Source: Gemmatimonadota bacterium (GTDB lineage Bacteria; Gemmatimonadota; Gemmatimonadetes; Longimicrobiales; Gaopeijiaceae). From it: DNA of 64,000 bases. Location of the stretch: NCBI GenBank assembly GCA_022560615.1, contig JADFSR010000015.1, forward strand, positions 28,826 to 92,825. The letters run 5' to 3'. The notes under the pieces are model-generated. The model had not been told where the DNA came from, ran no database searches, and saw only the letters and a list, made by a program, of their open reading frames with translations. Of the stretch, positions 19,305 through 28,451 are shown piece after piece. Numbering within the stretch: the stretch's first letter is position 1; the number at the start of each line of letters is the position of its first letter. The position numbers and the translations under genes are program-made.

Positions 19305-21284
19305 GTGAATCGGTTCACGTTGTGCACACTCTTCATGGCCTTGGGCCTCTTCACGGGGTCAGGCCTCGCACAGCAGGGCGCGACGGGCGCAGAGTGGCGG
19401 AGCTACGGGGGAGACATCGGGAGCACCAAGTACTCGCCACTCGACCAGATCAACCGGGACAACCTCGGAGACCTTCGGATCGCTTGGCAGTGGGAGTCGG
19501 TCGACGGGCGATTCGATCTGGACCGACTCAGGGAGGACTATCCGAACCTCCAGGTCCCCAACGACATCGCGGCTGTCCGCATCTCGAATCTCAAGGCGAC
19601 GCCTTTGATGGTGGGCGGCGTCCTCTACATCTCCACCCCCTTGTCCCAAATCGCGGCAATCGAAGCTGCCACCGGTGAGACGCTCTGGGTTCACGATCCG
19701 CGGAGCTATGTGTCGGGCATTCCAATCATGCTGCTCGGCTTCAGCAACCGTGGGCTAGCCTACTGGACCGACGGAGAGCGGGAGCGGCTGATTCTGGGGA
19801 CCGGAGACGCTTACTTGATCGCCGTCGACGCCAGGAGCGGGGATGCAGTTCCCGGCTTCGGCGATGACGGTCGGGTCGACCTGATGGACGGCATACCGAG
19901 GGCCCGCAGGGCTCCACCCCCCATGAATTACTCGATCACGTCGGCCCCGGTCGTGTGCGGGGACGTGGTCATCGTAGGATCGGCCATCTCCGACCAACCC
20001 CGGTTCCGGGAGGCTCCACCCGGGCACGTCCGCGGCTTCGACGCCCGCACCGGCGAGCTGCTCTGGACGTTCCACACCATCCCCCAACCTGGAGAGTTCG
20101 GTCACGAAACGTGGGAGGACGGCTCGTGGAGGTACACGGGGAACACCAACGTTTGGACGCTCATGAGCGCCGATGAGGAGCTCGGCTACGTCTACCTCCC
20201 GGTCGGCAACGCGACGAACGATCACTATGGCGGGCACCGGCCAGGCAACCTTCTCTTCGCGAACAGCCTCGTCGCCCTGGAATGTTCGACCGGAAGGCGC
20301 GTCTGGCACTACCAGCTCGTACATCACGATCTGTGGGACTATGATCCGCCGGCCGCTCCCAACTTGATCGACATCACGGTGGACGGGAGAGCGATCAAGG
20401 CTGTCGCGCAGGTGACCAAACATGCCTTCACGTTCGTCTTCGATCGCGAGACCGGCGAGCCCGTCTGGCCAATCGAGGAACGACCGGTTCCCGCCTCCGA
20501 TGTGCCGGGTGAGTGGACGTCCCCAACACAACCCTTCCCGACGAAGCCCCCTCCATTCGATCGGCAGGACGCCACCATCGACAATCTCATCGACTTCACG
20601 CCCGAGCTGCGAGCCGAGGCGATCGAGATCCTGGGGCAGTATCGAAGCGGCCCCCTCTTCACGCCGCCTTCGCTCATCGACGCCGGGCCGGACGGGACCC
20701 GAGGCACGATCGCGCTTCCAGGCTACACGGGCGGCGCGAACTGGAGCGGCGCGGCCGTAGATCCGGAAACGGGCATTCTGTATGTGTCCTCGGCGACGCA
20801 GCCGATCATCCCCCGCCTGGTGGAGCTCGGGCCGGAGCGCTCCACCCTTCGGTACTCGCGTGGCCCGATGCGCGCGCCGCCGGGCCCGGACGGTCTGCCA
20901 CTCTTCAAGGGGCCGTACGGGAGGATCACCGCGATCGACCTCAACGAAGGAGAGATCGTCTGGCAGGAATCCAACGGGCCCGGGCCGGCCAGCATCCGGG
21001 ATCATCCACGGCTGGAGGGTCTGGAGTTGCCAGCGCTCGGTGGTGGCCGGGACTTCTTGTTGGTTACCGAGACACTCCTGTTCTCAGGCCAGCAACGGCC
21101 GAACGCGGAGGGGTCTTACGTACTGACTGCGCGTGACAAGGCGACCGGCGAGGTCCTCGGGGAGGTCCCGTTGCCCGGGAGAGCGATCGGCGCCCCCATG
21201 AGCTACATGGTCGAAGGCACGCAGTACATCGCCCTCACCGTCCAGGGTAATCCACCCCGACTCGTTGCATTGGCCGTGCGTTGA
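19305..21284 (+). CDS. PQQ-dependent dehydrogenase (paralogue C)
   Basis: 659-residue exported quinoprotein starting at a GTG that follows AGGAGG and lies 11 bases after the RidA-protein stop. The signal peptide runs to 'GSGLAQ'. It shares 'EWRSYGGDIGSTKYSPLDQI', 'PLSQIAAIEAATGETLWVHD', 'TKHAFTFVFDRETGEPVWPI' and 'GGANWSGAAVDPETGILYV' with paralogues A and B. Compared with B it has a ~15-residue insertion after the first blade ('RFDLDRLREDYPNLQVPNDI'), a likely specificity difference. Member of the same probable operon. Confidence 0.88.
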   Translation: MNRFTLCTLFMALGLFTGSGLAQQGATGAEWRSYGGDIGSTKYSPLDQINRDNLGDLRIAWQWESVDGRFDLDRLREDYPNLQVPNDIAAVRISNLKATPLMVGGVLYISTPLSQIAAIEAATGETLWVHDPRSYVSGIPIMLLGFSNRGLAYWTDGERERLILGTGDAYLIAVDARSGDAVPGFGDDGRVDLMDGIPRARRAPPPMNYSITSAPVVCGDVVIVGSAISDQPRFREAPPGHVRGFDARTGELLWTFHTIPQPGEFGHETWEDGSWRYTGNTNVWTLMSADEELGYVYLPVGNATNDHYGGHRPGNLLFANSLVALECSTGRRVWHYQLVHHDLWDYDPPAAPNLIDITVDGRAIKAVAQVTKHAFTFVFDRETGEPVWPIEERPVPASDVPGEWTSPTQPFPTKPPPFDRQDATIDNLIDFTPELRAEAIEILGQYRSGPLFTPPSLIDAGPDGTRGTIALPGYTGGANWSGAAVDPETGILYVSSATQPIIPRLVELGPERSTLRYSRGPMRAPPGPDGLPLFKGPYGRITAIDLNEGEIVWQESNGPGPASIRDHPRLEGLELPALGGGRDFLLVTETLLFSGQQRPNAEGSYVLTARDKATGEVLGEVPLPGRAIGAPMSYMVEGTQYIALTVQGNPPRLVALAVR

Positions 21285-21315
21285 GTGCTCTACGCGGCCG
21301 TCGACCACCGAGACC

Positions 21316-22437
21316 ATGAGAAATCGAATGAAACTCTTCAGCGCTGCAGCCTTGCTTTTCATTACCGTCGCTTGCGACTCTCAGACGCCTCAGCCGGCAC
21401 CGGAGCCGACATCGGGCACACTGCCCGAGTGGGAAGTGGACCCGACGTGGCCACCGACGCTGCCCAACGACTGGATCCTCGGCGACATCAGAGGGCTCTT
21501 CGTTGATGAAAACGACCACCTCTGGGTAGTTCACATGCCGTCGAGCCTGACCCGTCAGGAGATCGGAGCCGCACAGGATCCACCGATTGCGGATTGTTGT
21601 TTTCCCGCGCCCCCCGTTCTCGAACTGGATCCCGAGGGCAACGTCTTGCAAGCCTGGGGTGGGCCGGGCGAGGGGTATCACTGGTTCGACCAGGAGCACG
21701 GGATCTATATCGATCACAACGGGTTCGTCTGGCTCGGCACGAGTAATGGATTCCACGTGATGAAGTTCACGAAGGACGGCAACCACGTTCTCACCATCGG
21801 TGAGCCTGGCGTGAACAAGGGCAGCGACGATCCGACTCATCTGGGCGGCCCGGCGAATTTCTTCGTGGAGCCCAGTACGAACGAACTCTTCATCGCGGAT
21901 GGATACCGCAACCGGCGCGTGGTGGTGTTCGATGCGGCGACCGGCGAATACCGGCGTCATTGGGGTGCGTACGGCAAGCCACCGGACGACACCTACCGAT
22001 ATGAGTATCCAGTCAGGCCAGACGACCCGCCACAGCAATACTCGACCGTCCATGGCATCGTCGGCTCGAAGGACGGCCTGGTCTATGTGTCCGACCGCCG
22101 CGGAAACCGCATTCAAGTCTTCCGCCAGAACGGCGCATATCTGATGGAGCGGTTCGTCCTTCCAGAGACCCGCGGATCGGGGACTGGCTTCAGCCTTGGG
22201 CTGTCGCGGGATCCCGAACAGAGCCTCCTCTATCTGATCGATGGCACGAACGAACGTGTCTGGATGCTGCGGCGCTCCGACCTGGAGATCCTTGGCAGGT
22301 TTGGCAGGCCCGGGCGCCAGGCGGGCGAGTTCATCCGAGCGCACATGGTGGTGCTGGACTCCCGGGGCTACCTCTACACCGGAGAGGCGGGGAACGGTAG
22401 ACGGATGCAACGGTTCAAGCTGAAGGCTGCCAAGTAG
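21316..22437 (+). CDS. NHL-repeat exported protein
   Basis: About 373 residues. The frame is open from 21265, but the hydrophobic signal ('MKLFSAAALLFITVACDS', possible lipoprotein Cys) starts near 21316-21328; neither start has a strong ribosome site. The body is a beta-propeller of NHL type: 'IRGLFVDENDHLWVVHMP', 'EHGIYIDHNGFVWLGTSNG', 'NFFVEPSTNELFIADGYRNR', 'VYVSDRRGNRIQVF' and 'VVLDSRGYLYTGEAGNG'. Related proteins include peptidyl-alpha-hydroxyglycine lyase-like propellers, but catalytic residues are not assigned. Last gene of the PQQ/RidA run; it may bind or process the same substrate. Confidence 0.8.
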   Translation: MRNRMKLFSAAALLFITVACDSQTPQPAPEPTSGTLPEWEVDPTWPPTLPNDWILGDIRGLFVDENDHLWVVHMPSSLTRQEIGAAQDPPIADCCFPAPPVLELDPEGNVLQAWGGPGEGYHWFDQEHGIYIDHNGFVWLGTSNGFHVMKFTKDGNHVLTIGEPGVNKGSDDPTHLGGPANFFVEPSTNELFIADGYRNRRVVVFDAATGEYRRHWGAYGKPPDDTYRYEYPVRPDDPPQQYSTVHGIVGSKDGLVYVSDRRGNRIQVFRQNGAYLMERFVLPETRGSGTGFSLGLSRDPEQSLLYLIDGTNERVWMLRRSDLEILGRFGRPGRQAGEFIRAHMVVLDSRGYLYTGEAGNGRRMQRFKLKAAK

Positions 22438-22648
22438 ATCGGCGGGCTTGATGGGCGGCTAGAGTCCCCAAAGCGGCGGCCGCGGTAGCTGTCTTTGTAG
22501 GGGCACCGCCCGCGGTCCATTTGACCAGACGCCGGCGGGAGCGTAGCCATCAAGACACTTTCCGTCTTTTCCGTTCCCCGCGGGTTCCTGCCCGCGGGAG
22601 ATGCGCAGTGGTTCACCTTACATTCCTACCATTCCTACGGGGGACGTC

Positions 22649-25630
22649 GTGAGAGCAATCCTCTCCTTCCTGGGGCTCACCCTCCTGCTGACCGGCGGAG
22701 TCTCAGCCCAACAGGCGACCCGGACCGAGCCCGTGACGGGCATCCGGGACAACGGCATCGGCTTCCACGCGCTAGTGGGCGCACGGGTCGTGACGGCTCC
22801 GGGGCAGGTTCTGGACGGCGCCACGATAGTCATCCGAAACGGACTCATCCAGCAGGTCGGTCGCAACATGGAGCCCCCGCCCGGCGCGCGCGTCTGGGAC
22901 CTGGCGGGCCACACGATCTATCCGGGCTTCATCGATGCCCATGCGGACCTAGGGATGGACGCAGTCCCCGAAGGCGGCGACGTGGGGCCAACCCATTGGA
23001 ACCCACAGGTTCGGGCCTGGTTCAGCACCACGATGAACTCCCAGGACGACCCCGACCGCCGGGCGGCGCTCCGCTCCCAGGGGTTTGGGACGGCGCTGGT
23101 CGTGCCCAAGCAAGGCATCTTCCGAGGCACCGCTTCGGTCGTGAACCTGGGCGACGCCGGGGTCCGGGACCGGGTGCTCCGCCCCGACCTGGTCCAGGCC
23201 GTGGGCTTCCAGCGCTCCTTCGAGTTGGGTGGAGCCTACCCCAACTCTGCCATGGGGACCATTGCGCTCATCAAGCAGACCTTCATGGACGCCGACTGGT
23301 ACATGAGGGCGTGGGGCGCCTACGAAGCCAGTGGCCGCGCATTCCTACCGCCCGAGACCAGCGAGGCGTTGGCGGCACTCGAGGACGCGGTGCAGGGCAA
23401 TCAGCCGATCGTCTTCGAGACCGGCAGCGAGGAGGAGTACCTACGGGCGTACAAGCTTGCCGCGGAGTACGGCGTGGACGCCTGGTTCCGGGGGAGCGGT
23501 GAGGAATACCGCATCATCGATGTGCTCCGGGGACGCACCGATCCGCTCATCATACCTCTGAGCTTCCCTGACGCGCCCGATGTCGATGATCCGGAGTCGG
23601 CGCTGAACGCCAGTTTGGCCGACCTGCGCGATTGGTATCTGGCGCCTACGAGCCCTGCCCAGTTGGCCGCTGCCGGCATCCGCTTCGCCATCACCTCCGA
23701 CGGGCTTTCGTCGCTGAACGAGTTCCTACCCAACCTGCGGATCGCGGTGGCACGGGGGCTCTCCACGGACGACGCCCTGGCGGCGCTCACCACCACGCCG
23801 GCGGCATGGCTGGGACTCGAGAACACCCACGGCACCATCGAGGAGGGCAAGATCGCCAACCTCGTCGTGAGCGAAGGCGACCTCTTCACCGAAGAGGCCA
23901 CCGTCCGCGACGTCTGGGTGCACGGGCAGGTTTACGAGGTCACTCGCCCGCCCGAGATCGACCCCCGAGGCACCTGGCAGATCACGTCCGACGACGAGTG
24001 GGGCTTCGAGGCGACGCTCCGTCTCGAGGGCCCACTGAACCGCCTGCGCGGGTCCATCGATATCGCGGGCCCCGACGGCGCCACCATCGACCTGGCCTCG
24101 GCAGAGGTCGTAGCCGAGACCGGCCGTATCGTGGTGCGCTTCGACGGGGAGGACCTGGGATACGAGGGCGTCGCCCTCCTGGCGGGTTCGGTACGGGGTG
24201 AGGAGTTCTACGGCTGGACGTCCCTCCCCAACGGGGCAAACCCGTCCTTCCGCGGGTTCCGCACAGAGGCGTACGAGGGACCCGTACGGGGCACGGTGGC
24301 CATGAACGTCCCCGAGATCGACCTGCCGTTCATCCGACCCATGATGGAGTACGGGCGGAGCGCCATCCCCGAGCAGCCCGCTGCCGTGGTGGTGCGCAAC
24401 GCCACCGTGTGGACCCAGGGTCCTCAGGGGCGGATGGAGAATGCCGATCTCCTGGTCCAGGCCGGTAAGGTGGTGGCGGTGGGTCCTGATCTCGACGCGC
24501 CCAGAGGCGCGATGGAGATCGACGCCACCGGCAAGCACGTGACGCCTGGGCTCATCGACCCCCACATCCATTCCGGGGTGAGTTCGGTCAACGAGAGCGG
24601 TTTCGCCATCGTTCCCGAGGTTCAGATGGGCGACGTGCTGACCCACAACAACATCTGGATGTACCGCCAGCTCGCCGGCGGGCTCACGACCGCTCACATC
24701 AAGCACGGCTCCGCGAACCCCATTGGAGGAGAAAACGTCTTCGTGAAGATGCGTTGGGGCTCTCTGCCCGAGGACCTCAAGCTGGAGGACGCGCCCCGCA
24801 CGGTGAAGTTCGCGTTGGGGGAGAACCCCAAGCGGCGTCAGGGGCGTTACCCGGACACGCGAATGGGGACGCAGGAGATCATCCGCGACCACTTCCTGGC
24901 CGCGCGTGACTATGAGCGGGAGTGGCAGCGCTGGGAGGCCAGCGGGGAGGGGATTCCCCCGCGCCGCGACCTGCGCATGGAGGCGATCCTCGACATCCTG
25001 AGCCAGGAGCTGCTCATCTCGTCGCACGGCTACCGGGCCGACGAGTTCCTGGCCCTGGTCCGCCTGGCCGAGGAGTTCGGCTTCCGGGTGCAGACCCTGC
25101 AGCACGGGGTCGAGGCCTACAAGATCGCCCCCGAGCTGGCAGCCTCTGGCGTGGCCGCAGTCGTGTGGAGTGACTGGGGCGGGTTCAAGCTCGAGGCGTA
25201 CGACGCTACGGTGTACAACGCCCGCATCCTGATCGAGGCGGGCGTGGTGACGGCGCTCCACTCCGACAACAGCGAGATCGCCAGCCGCATGAACTGGGAG
25301 GCGGGCAAGCTGCTCCGCACCGGCCTTACACAGGAGCAAGCGCTCTCGACGGTGACCAACCAGGCCGCGAAGGCCGTGGCCATCGACGCCCGTGTGGGCT
25401 CGCTCGAGGCGGGCAAGGACGCCGACTTCGTCATCTGGAGCGGCAACCCCCTATCTCAGTTCACCCGGGCCGAGCAGACCTGGGTGGACGGCCGACGTTA
25501 CTTCTCCATCGAGGAGGATGCGGCCATGCGGGAGCAGATCGATTGGGAGCGCACGCAGCTCATACAGGCCATCCTCTCCGTCGCGGAGAACGGGGACGAG
25601 GACATGGGCGAGGGGCGCGGGAGCAACTGA
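22649..25630 (+). CDS. Secreted tandem amidohydrolase (two imidazolonepropionase-like halves)
   Basis: About 993 residues. A GTG start at 22649 after a G-rich ribosome site fits the signal peptide (RAILSFLGLTLLLTGGVSAQ); an ATG at 22601 would add 16 polar residues. Two amidohydrolase halves follow. The first (~30-420) has 'HTIYPGFIDAHADLG' with HxD instead of HxH. The second (~580-980) has an intact 'HVTPGLIDPHIHSG' and later 'HGYRADE', 'LQHGVEAYK' and 'LHSDNSEI', plausible metal ligands and acid. A beta-rich linker joins them. Related enzymes are zinc hydrolases of cyclic amides or dipeptides. The first half is probably structural. Followed 2 bases later by a second degenerate amidohydrolase. 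Confidence 0.85.
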   Translation: MRAILSFLGLTLLLTGGVSAQQATRTEPVTGIRDNGIGFHALVGARVVTAPGQVLDGATIVIRNGLIQQVGRNMEPPPGARVWDLAGHTIYPGFIDAHADLGMDAVPEGGDVGPTHWNPQVRAWFSTTMNSQDDPDRRAALRSQGFGTALVVPKQGIFRGTASVVNLGDAGVRDRVLRPDLVQAVGFQRSFELGGAYPNSAMGTIALIKQTFMDADWYMRAWGAYEASGRAFLPPETSEALAALEDAVQGNQPIVFETGSEEEYLRAYKLAAEYGVDAWFRGSGEEYRIIDVLRGRTDPLIIPLSFPDAPDVDDPESALNASLADLRDWYLAPTSPAQLAAAGIRFAITSDGLSSLNEFLPNLRIAVARGLSTDDALAALTTTPAAWLGLENTHGTIEEGKIANLVVSEGDLFTEEATVRDVWVHGQVYEVTRPPEIDPRGTWQITSDDEWGFEATLRLEGPLNRLRGSIDIAGPDGATIDLASAEVVAETGRIVVRFDGEDLGYEGVALLAGSVRGEEFYGWTSLPNGANPSFRGFRTEAYEGPVRGTVAMNVPEIDLPFIRPMMEYGRSAIPEQPAAVVVRNATVWTQGPQGRMENADLLVQAGKVVAVGPDLDAPRGAMEIDATGKHVTPGLIDPHIHSGVSSVNESGFAIVPEVQMGDVLTHNNIWMYRQLAGGLTTAHIKHGSANPIGGENVFVKMRWGSLPEDLKLEDAPRTVKFALGENPKRRQGRYPDTRMGTQEIIRDHFLAARDYEREWQRWEASGEGIPPRRDLRMEAILDILSQELLISSHGYRADEFLALVRLAEEFGFRVQTLQHGVEAYKIAPELAASGVAAVVWSDWGGFKLEAYDATVYNARILIEAGVVTALHSDNSEIASRMNWEAGKLLRTGLTQEQALSTVTNQAAKAVAIDARVGSLEAGKDADFVIWSGNPLSQFTRAEQTWVDGRRYFSIEEDAAMREQIDWERTQLIQAILSVAENGDEDMGEGRGSN

Positions 25631-25632
25631 CC

Positions 25633-27057
25633 ATGCCTACGACCATGACCATGACCATGACCATTACGAAGCGAGGAGCCATGACGGGTATCCTGTCCCG
25701 GGCCGGCGGTGTGACCGCAGTGACCCTGGCCGTTGCGATGGCAGCTGTGGCCGTCCCCCTGCTGTCGCCGGCTTCGGCGAGGGCGCAGGTGCGGATGACC
25801 GTCCCGCCCCAGTCCCAACCGGTGGCGCTACGGGGGGCCACCATCCACACCGTGACGAACGGGGTGATTGAAGACGGCACGATCTTGTTCGAGAACGGGG
25901 TGATCGTCGCGGTCGGCACCGACGTTGAGATTCCCTCGGGGACTCGGGTGGTGGACGTCTCCGGCAAGCACATCTATCCAGGCCTCATCGACGCCTACAG
26001 CACGGTGGGCATCAGCGAGATCGGCTCCATAGGCGTCTCGAGTGACGTCAACGAGCTGGGCGACTTCAACCCCAACGTGCGAGCCGAAGTGGCCTTCAAC
26101 GCGGAGAGCCGCCATATCGGCACCTCCCGCTCCGCCGGCGTGCTCGTGACCCTCACTACACCGGGGGGCGGCCTCATCTCCGGCATGTCTTCGGCAATGA
26201 GCCTCGAGGGGTGGGACTGGGAGGAGATGTCCATGAAGTCGGCAGCGGCCCTGAACGTGAACTGGCCCAACCCCAACCCCCGCCGGGGCCGGGGCCGGGG
26301 GGGCCGGGGCCGTGGCTTAGGGCCCGACTCGCAGGACACCCCCCCCACCTACGCCGAGCAGGTCGAGCAGCTCAAGGACTTCTTTGCGGAGGCGCGTGCA
26401 TATCGCGACGCCACCGCTGCGGGTGAAGAAGTGCGGACCGACTCGCGCTACATCGCCATGATTCCGGCCCTCGACGGGGAGATCCCGGTAGTGGTGTCAG
26501 CGGACGGTGCGGCCCAGATCAACGATGCCATCACCTGGGCCCAGGAAGAGGGAGTGTGGCTCGTGATACGTGGAGGGCGCGACGCGATTCACGTGGCGGA
26601 CCGACTGGTGGCCAACGATATCCCGGTGATCCTCACCTCGACCATGGCGGCGCCAGGCCGGGCATACGAGGGGTACGACGGAGCTTACTCCATGCCGGCC
26701 CGCCTTCACGAAGCGGGAGTGAGGTTCGCCATTTCCGGCGGCTCAGGGTCGCTCTACACGAACCGATTGCCCTGGGAAGCAGGCGTCGCCGTGGCCTTTG
26801 GGCTCCCCGAAGAAGAAGCCCTCAAGGCTGTCACGATCAACGCCGCAGAGTTCATGGGGATCAGCGACCTTGTGGGCTCACTGGAGCCCGGAAAGCAGGC
26901 GACGCTCCTCATCACCACCGGAACCCCGCTGGACATGACCAGCGACATCGAGCAGATCTACATCCAAGGCCGCGAGATCGACATGATGGACATCCAGAAG
27001 TTCTTCTTCGAGAAGTACATGCAGAAGGTGCTGCAGAAGAGGCGGGTAGTGAGCTAG
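25633..27057 (+). CDS. Exported amidohydrolase-like protein with degenerate metal site
   Basis: About 474 residues; the 25633 ATG follows GGGAG, but an ATG at 25681 is also possible. The leader contains ATGACC repeats before a signal segment ('GVTAVTLAVAMAAVAVPLLS', cleavage near 'ARAQ'). The amidohydrolase framework is clear ('GTILFENGVIVAVGTDVEIP', 'VDVSGKHIYPGLIDAYSTVG', 'SVEPGKQA'-like 'SLEPGKQATLLITTGTP'), but the HxH metal motif after 'GLID' is replaced by 'AYST'. An Arg/Gly-rich insert ('RRGRGRGGRGRG') lies near residue 210. It probably partners with the preceding tandem protein rather than acting alone. Confidence 0.82.
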   Translation: MPTTMTMTMTITKRGAMTGILSRAGGVTAVTLAVAMAAVAVPLLSPASARAQVRMTVPPQSQPVALRGATIHTVTNGVIEDGTILFENGVIVAVGTDVEIPSGTRVVDVSGKHIYPGLIDAYSTVGISEIGSIGVSSDVNELGDFNPNVRAEVAFNAESRHIGTSRSAGVLVTLTTPGGGLISGMSSAMSLEGWDWEEMSMKSAAALNVNWPNPNPRRGRGRGGRGRGLGPDSQDTPPTYAEQVEQLKDFFAEARAYRDATAAGEEVRTDSRYIAMIPALDGEIPVVVSADGAAQINDAITWAQEEGVWLVIRGGRDAIHVADRLVANDIPVILTSTMAAPGRAYEGYDGAYSMPARLHEAGVRFAISGGSGSLYTNRLPWEAGVAVAFGLPEEEALKAVTINAAEFMGISDLVGSLEPGKQATLLITTGTPLDMTSDIEQIYIQGREIDMMDIQKFFFEKYMQKVLQKRRVVS

Positions 27058-27117
27058 AGGGCTGCGGCGGCGCTCGGTCTACAGTCCGGGCAGATCTCCG
27101 GCGGTCCCGACAGAATT

Positions 27118-27150
27118 GGTCCGCGACGCGTAGGCGTCGCGGACCTTTCT
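27118..27150 (+). terminator. Rho-independent terminator
   Basis: A perfect 11-bp stem (GGTCCGCGACG / CGTCGCGGACC) with a 6-base loop, followed directly by TTTCT, 60 bases after the amidohydrolase stop codon. It ends the 22.6-27.1 kb unit before the tRNA gene. Confidence 0.8.
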
Positions 27151-27339
27151 GCTTGCGCGGCCGGACCTGCTCCTCCGATTCCGGCTCCCGCGAGCTCGTG
27201 AATCCAAATCGGCTCTGCTGCTTCACAGGCAGGTGTGCTTTGCCGCATGAGGGCCTAGCCCTGACACGGTTTTTGGCACAGTTTTCAGAGTTCGTCGACC
27301 ACAGTCATATCCTATAAAAGACTGCAGTACAATAACTTA

Positions 27340-27413
27340 CGGGGCGTGGCGCAGTCCGGTAGCGCACCTGCTTTGGGAGCAGGGGGTCCCCGGTTCAAAT
27401 CCGGGCGCCCCGA
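27340..27413 (+). tRNA. tRNA-Pro (TGG anticodon)
   Basis: 74-base cloverleaf: acceptor CGGGGCG/CGCCCCG with discriminator A at 27413, D-arm GCGC...GCGC, anticodon stem CCTGC/GCAGG around loop TTTGGGA (anticodon TGG at 27374-27376), and T-arm CCCGG-TTCAAAT-CCGGG. CCA is not encoded (TTG follows). The open frame read across it is an artefact of the tRNA sequence. Confidence 0.95.
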
Positions 27414-27513
27414 TTGGTTGCAACACAACGACTTATTGGGAACGGTCGTGCTAGGAGCCGCTCAGGAATACGCGGCGGGCTTCCGCCGACGTTCGGGGCG
27501 TCCCCTTGCTCCG

Positions 27514-27768
27514 TCACCGTTCCTCCAGGATAGACTCCTGCCCCGTCCACAAATTGAAGAGAGCACGACCCGACACGCGTAGCGCGTCTCGACCCTGGGA
27601 GGTGACCGTGAAATGACGCTTCGCACGGCCACCACGCTCAGGGGTGGGGTCGCCCAGCGTCCAAGTAACGTATCCCTTGGCGAGCAGGCGCTCGAGTGTC
27701 GTGTACATCGCGCCGCGGCTCACACGCCGTTCGGCTTGCGACACAATCTCTTCGCGGATCGCCATCCC
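27514..27768 (-). pseudogene. PadR-family transcriptional regulator lacking its N-terminus
   Basis: The winged-helix part of a PadR regulator is clear ('GMAIREEIVSQAERRVSRGA', 'MYTTLERLLAKGYVTW', 'RHFTVTSQGRDAL'). The usual ~25-30 preceding residues (first helix) are gone; the frame upstream of 27768 is just the antisense of the DUF1326 gene start. The deletion seems to have removed the PadR start and most of a divergent promoter region. An internal ATG at 27765 has no good ribosome site. PadR repressors often control a divergent neighbour, here DUF1326/DUF2182, which is also decayed. Confidence 0.7.
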
Positions 27769-27800
27769 CGGTGCATGAATCAGAACCGGAGGTGCGAAAG

Positions 27801-28434
27801 ATGGCGGTCCAATGGATGATCCGAGGGACGGAGTTCGCAAACTGTAACTGCAACTACGGGTGCCCCTGCCAGTTCGGCTCCCCTACGACCCATGGCAATT
27901 GTGAGGGCGTCATCAGCGGTCACATCGAAGAGGGCAACTTCGGCGATGTCCGGCTGGATGGCCTCGCCTTCGCGATGCTCTTCTGGTGGCCGGGAGAGAT
28001 CGCAGCAGGCGACGGGCGGCTTCAGTTCGTCATCGACGAGAGCGCCTCTGACGAGCAACGAGACGGGCTGGGCCAGATCCTACGCGGCGAGAACACTGCT
28101 CGCCGGTGCGACGCACTTCTTCGTATACAACAGCATGGCGTCCGAGGTGCTCGATACCGTCTACGCGCCCATCGACCTCGAGATCGATATCGAGGCCAGA
28201 ACCGCACGGCTGAGCGTAGCTGGGGTGGTCGAGTCCACCGGCTCGCCAATCATCAATCCACACAGTGGCGAGCCGTCGCGCTCGCGCATCAACCTCCCGA
28301 ACGGATTCGAGTACACGGTCGCGGAAATGGGCTCTGGCTCGTCCAAGATCACTGCCGGGATCGAGCTGGAGCTGACCGATAGTTAAGGGCAGTTCAACAT
28401 CCTGCACATGAACCAGGACGGGGTGATCCGGTAG
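27801..28434 (+). pseudogene. DUF1326 protein gene with frameshift and nonsense codon
   Basis: ATG at 27801 follows GGAGG by 8 bases. The N-terminal half ('GTEFANCNCNYGCPCQFGSP', the Cys-rich DUF1326 start) is in this frame up to about 28095. The rest ('LLAGATHFFVYNSMASEVLD', 'GFEYTVAEMGSGSSK') is in the +1 frame. A second lesion follows: the frame stops at TAA (28384-28386) where relatives have a Tyr/His, and the conserved end 'GQFNILHMNQDGVIR' continues in frame after it to the true stop at 28434. Two independent lesions argue for decay rather than a single sequencing error. The family function is unknown, probably metal related. Confidence 0.8.
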
Positions 28435-28451
28435 GGGGGGCCTGGAGGACC

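Noticed and set aside
26275..26325. Gly/Arg-rich run in the amidohydrolase as an RNA-binding RGG box
   Set aside because: The protein is exported, and similar runs occur in both VPS10-like proteins, so they are more likely flexible linkers from GC-rich slippage.
11543..27286. Shared TTGGCACAGTTT at ~11548 and ~27270 as sigma-54 promoters
   Set aside because: The -12 element (TTGC) is missing at the required spacing in both places; probably coincidence.
27346..27582. Open frame reading through tRNA-Pro
   Set aside because: Its start is the translated tRNA sequence; it has no ribosome site and no family.
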